In this document: positions 62,001 to 64,000 of the stretch, in pieces
Numbering within the stretch: position 1 is the first letter of the stretch
Layout of the letters: every line of letters starts with the position of its first letter
Origin: CALVUJ01 sp045119835
Lineage (GTDB): Bacteria; Bacillota_I; Bacilli_A; RFN20; DUOF01
DNA: 64,000 bases
Direction: 5' to 3'
NCBI GenBank assembly: GCA_045119835.1
Contig: JBGVED010000022.1
Location: 124,001-188,000 of the forward strand
Translations under genes and position numbers: made by a program
Notes under the pieces: model-generated
Databases searched by the model: none
Told to the model about the DNA's origin: nothing
What the model saw: the letters and a program-made list of their open reading frames with translations, nothing else

Positions 62001-64000
62001 GTCCTTCATCTATAAATACAACATAGTATGTAGGGAACGCTCTAACTAATCTACCACGTTTATCATTTACTAACATATCATAGAAACTATGTAAAACATA
62101 AGCTTGAGGATCTTCAGCCAATTTAGTAAATGCTTCTCTTGCTATAGTGTTCATTAGTTTTTGAGCATTAGATGTAGTAGATGGATCTATATCTGATAAA
62201 TCCAAATTAGTTATAGAACCTTGTGTTATTAATAAAAACTTAGTTATTAATTCGTTACTTGTAGAATACGTACTTAATAAGGAATTGGATAATATATTTA
62301 ATTGTTCAAATTTTCTATTAGATAAATAATCTTTAACTGCAGCATTTGGCCCGGCAGGTAGCTGAGTCCCTGCTTCTAAAAATGGATAGACCCATCTAGC
62401 ACAAAACGATTTGGCAAAAGAATCTTTTATATCTTCAGTAAGTTTCATCATAAACTCACCATCTAATTCTTTATCAGTTTTGTCTTCAATCTCATTAGCA
62501 TCCACTTTTCTGTCTACATTTTCCCAATATCTATTTACACCATCAATCCAAGATACTGGATTGATCCAAGTCATCCAGTCACCTTCTTCATATCCGTCAT
62601 TATCCATATCTAATACTCCTGATCTAAATGACTCCCAGAAAGAAGTATCTTCCATAGATTGATTCCATTCATCCCAAGTTATATCTGTATCAGAAAACAT
62701 TTCTTTGAGTATATCATTGTCGGCAGCTATTAAGTCTATTTCTGATATAAGATATCCATCAATAATTTGTTTTCTAAGATACATTAATACAATTCTCATA
62801 AATGCATAGCAGTTGGAATAAGGAGAAATAGTTATCTTTTTAATATAATCTTTTAATTCTTTACTATCGGACTTTAATTTATTATAGTAAGGATCAATAA
62901 AACCATCTTTATATTCTTTATAGATTTTAAATGTTTTACCTTCACCTAAATAATCTACCTGACTTGTTGGTTCTATTCTATTTAAAATAGAAGATTTTTT
63001 CTCTTTACTTATTTGGCACATTCCAAATATTGTTCCGTACTCTAATGCTTGTTTTTCCGATTTAGCTTGTGTTGATGGTTTTCCAGGTTGTTCACATAAA
63101 CAGTATGGAACATCTTCGCCATTAATTTGTACATGTTGTCTAGCTCCATAATCTTCATAGTCATTTCCACCTTGTAAGAATCCAGATTTTCCTTTTTTAA
63201 AATCATCTCCGGATAAAGTACATGCGGCTGCATGTAAAAAGTGCTGTATATAATTCAATACTTTAGGCTTTTCCATTTTAGAAGCGAAGTCATCATGCTT
63301 ATTCCATGCAAAAGTATCAGCATCTTTTAAATCACAAAATGGACATAGCAATTTTAATAAAGCAGCTCCGTTTTTGTTATCTTTAAATGTAGCTTTTACA
63401 GCTTCTGTTATAGGAGTTTGTATTGCTTGAGCATGCCAGTTAATATGTTTCTTTTCAGACGCAGGTATTTTAGAAAAATCTAAAGGTTCTGCTAAAATTT
63501 TATCTATTAATTCTATAGCTTGCTTTCTAAGTTTGAAGATTTCTTTTGCATATATATCTGACTTATCTTCATTTTTTGTTTTAGCTATATTAGAATCATC
63601 ACAATTCTCTATTGCTAAATTGGTTGATATAGGAGCCATTGTTGCAACCCATCCAGGCTTTAATTCCCAACCTTCTTGTACATCCATTAGTGTTGCTTGT
63701 ATTAAAGCTTTACCTGTTGTAGCTACTGTTTCATCGTATTCTTTATCTTCACCTTTTCTTTCCTTCTTTTTAATTTCCTCTTCTCCTACCATAGCCGCAT
63801 CATTTATAGCTCTAGTAAACATTTCTGCAACATCATTCATTTCTGTAATTTCTAAACCGTTTGTAGTTGTTAAATTTGTTGCTATTAATTGGCCAGAATG
63901 ATCTTGCATATACATAAATGGTCTACCGCTATCATCTATTTCAGCTTTTTCATTTTGTTCACTATGAAGTAAGCCTTTTAGAAATACATCTTTTATATTT
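59029..64000 (-). CDS. Large tail hub protein (gp27/XkdQ-like core), 5' end cut by window
   Basis: The frame stays open to base 64000, so the N-terminus is missing; at least 1656 residues are seen. Around 61600-61990 there is the hub-like core known from XkdQ and gpD proteins: LTVTKSRKIPADTCSFTMTN, then LHIRMGYGSNAGRLPVVFNG and VTIIGQGDGGEL. Further on, SMTGQMEVEAVVYSMN and a TTIYPDLIVR strand end the core. At about 60130-60191 a hydrophobic stretch (YALITLAIIAATVFCL) looks like a membrane segment, unusual for a baseplate protein. The C-terminal region contains ITFMSGARINDTRSWKNTG, faintly like a peptidase M15 core without its zinc His. It heads the visible baseplate gene order. Confidence 0.75.
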   Translation of the reverse strand, partial: NIKDVFLKGLLHSEQNEKAEIDDSGRPFMYMQDHSGQLIATNLTTTNGLEITEMNDVAEMFTRAINDAAMVGEEEIKKKERKGEDKEYDETVATTGKALIQATLMDVQEGWELKPGWVATMAPISTNLAIENCDDSNIAKTKNEDKSDIYAKEIFKLRKQAIELIDKILAEPLDFSKIPASEKKHINWHAQAIQTPITEAVKATFKDNKNGAALLKLLCPFCDLKDADTFAWNKHDDFASKMEKPKVLNYIQHFLHAAACTLSGDDFKKGKSGFLQGGNDYEDYGARQHVQINGEDVPYCLCEQPGKPSTQAKSEKQALEYGTIFGMCQISKEKKSSILNRIEPTSQVDYLGEGKTFKIYKEYKDGFIDPYYNKLKSDSKELKDYIKKITISPYSNCYAFMRIVLMYLRKQIIDGYLISEIDLIAADNDILKEMFSDTDITWDEWNQSMEDTSFWESFRSGVLDMDNDGYEEGDWMTWINPVSWIDGVNRYWENVDRKVDANEIEDKTDKELDGEFMMKLTEDIKDSFAKSFCARWVYPFLEAGTQLPAGPNAAVKDYLSNRKFEQLNILSNSLLSTYSTSNELITKFLLITQGSITNLDLSDIDPSTTSNAQKLMNTIAREAFTKLAEDPQAYVLHSFYDMLVNDKRGRLVRAFPTYYVVFIDEGRKIGSWKLFDNFYNMSSIGDLTVTKSRKIPADTCSFTMTNMFGSYAGEYDNSTRLNYTDIYTVRDVFTSIFSPNTYIQKEDALARRKKLGDVTVLQPGVRLHIRMGYGSNAGRLPVVFNGKIAEIDVGDTVTIIGQGDGGELTNPLNALGEVEATNLIEAQQWTTICKDLRGSLARGGLSPRNLLSQILTAQHGGVWKTVIRNVFDDRYYGDNPFGIYHFGDKKFNDIFSEGELVQNLYEVVDGTLLAGANELYPNKNTSMAAPTINTTITDKTFWDLLTMCAYSGVGYIGAVRDFGFRSTVFLGKPNHYYAYGYTKTDGKIIEKRKPFQQFHYYDSYTDIIYNSIKASGKNIKTNAVGVWEGTDMWWGQEQKTCGPLYVDINIYPEHQKSMTVDTGLVASGNGGIDIPFITHFSEEWNLNAETNKVNKSLAERITGNTLRETMMNMYAGEICVIGDPSVKPYDRISISDSYESMTGQMEVEAVVYSMNFNTGFTTTIYPDLIVRMDDPLEPAVQTIMGNITASFITTIGAKYLIVNKLATVDSQAIRWAANFLKPLIKKVGETRAIQLFADTAIGKYLGLNSTSTGGIKGLLEAIKGGVQISKGNIYALITLAIIAATVFCLTKNAKSFLTRWVRNIQMLDVYPIFKNERPFIAGMNGHKGSVVGYEYTEEDCKDSMQGMTVKCVENMKEWPLGIGKGLISVFLEHEEYQKTVLNWSNTLTHLETDLEIEDMTQTESIIQNAYGAVSKEFGARANATQMLRTKYRLQSYNTNGGKDPTYLKYRNLGVTPVKDVESKLIPGTGSEGSRYAVYASSLFTNKNILSLYPVEDDPEIKEAISKAHPNKVKFELAHSKGNKKDVLSFESGSRVIRYIIEDNPKGTFADYPIMDLPMIQEDAMMVLKYILNDENLKGEKITFMSGARINDTRSWKNTGFAFELHCNDQKALEKAVQSVKEKTYWLDNGKEKPLFNYQMSGEICVITIYPEASPLK

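Noticed and set aside
1..64000. Alternative genetic code with recoded stop codons, as in some very large gut phages
   Set aside because: TAA, TAG and TGA are each used as normal gene ends, and intact large frames contain no in-frame stops.
1..64000. CRISPR array, insertion sequence or transposase
   Set aside because: No regularly spaced short repeats, no transposase motif and no terminal inverted repeats flanking a gene were seen.

Overview
The window is one piece of a large, AT-rich tailed-phage genome, or of a prophage of the same type. It uses the standard bacterial code, has strong AGGAGG-type ribosome binding sites, and is packed with genes that often overlap as TAATG or ATGA. There are no host housekeeping genes. 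The base composition, ribosome binding sites and Gram-positive-type wall hydrolases suggest a low-GC Firmicute host, possibly clostridial (inference). The baseplate gene order (hub, OB-fold protein, gp25-like, J-like) resembles xkdQ-R-S-T of PBSX and marks a contractile-tailed myovirus. The very large structural proteins suggest a large genome.

Positions 1-14755, plus strand, are the DNA-metabolism module. It holds a Gam-like DNA-end protector (cut by the window edge), a DnaG-type primase, several small cysteine-rich proteins, a sirtuin-like protein without its catalytic motifs, a Nudix-like protein without its Nudix box, a B12-dependent ribonucleotide reductase, dUTPase, a DnaE-type polymerase, a DUF6094-like methyltransferase-fold protein and an SNF2-like helicase. 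Together these supply dNTPs, exclude uracil, prime, polymerise and remodel or protect DNA. A roughly 160-bp imperfect inverted repeat lies between the reductase and the dUTPase.

Positions 14877-21010, plus strand, hold a small unknown protein and a 1922-residue protein with five recognisable cell-wall-active domains: amidase, tail lysozyme, M23 endopeptidase, NlpC/P60-like and 3D. It is probably a virion- or tail-associated wall-penetration protein, although it lies apart from and opposite to the tail cluster.

Positions 21011-22384 are a mostly non-coding junction. It contains two intrinsic terminators, a predicted multibranched RNA closed by a 14-bp stem, a 27-codon lysine-rich microprotein with a strong ribosome binding site, a further chain of stem-loops, a tRNA-Thr(GGT), a small hypothetical gene, and a terminator facing the convergent minus-strand cluster.

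Positions 22385-64000 are all minus strand and transcribed right to left: the baseplate and tail-fibre module. It begins with the hub (cut by the right edge), then the OB-fold protein, a small acidic-tailed protein, gp25-like, J-like, a 1717-residue baseplate protein, and a long run of large beta-rich fibre or adhesin proteins carrying internal repeats. Three hairpin terminators sit between genes inside this cluster and probably tune the amounts of successive fibre proteins.
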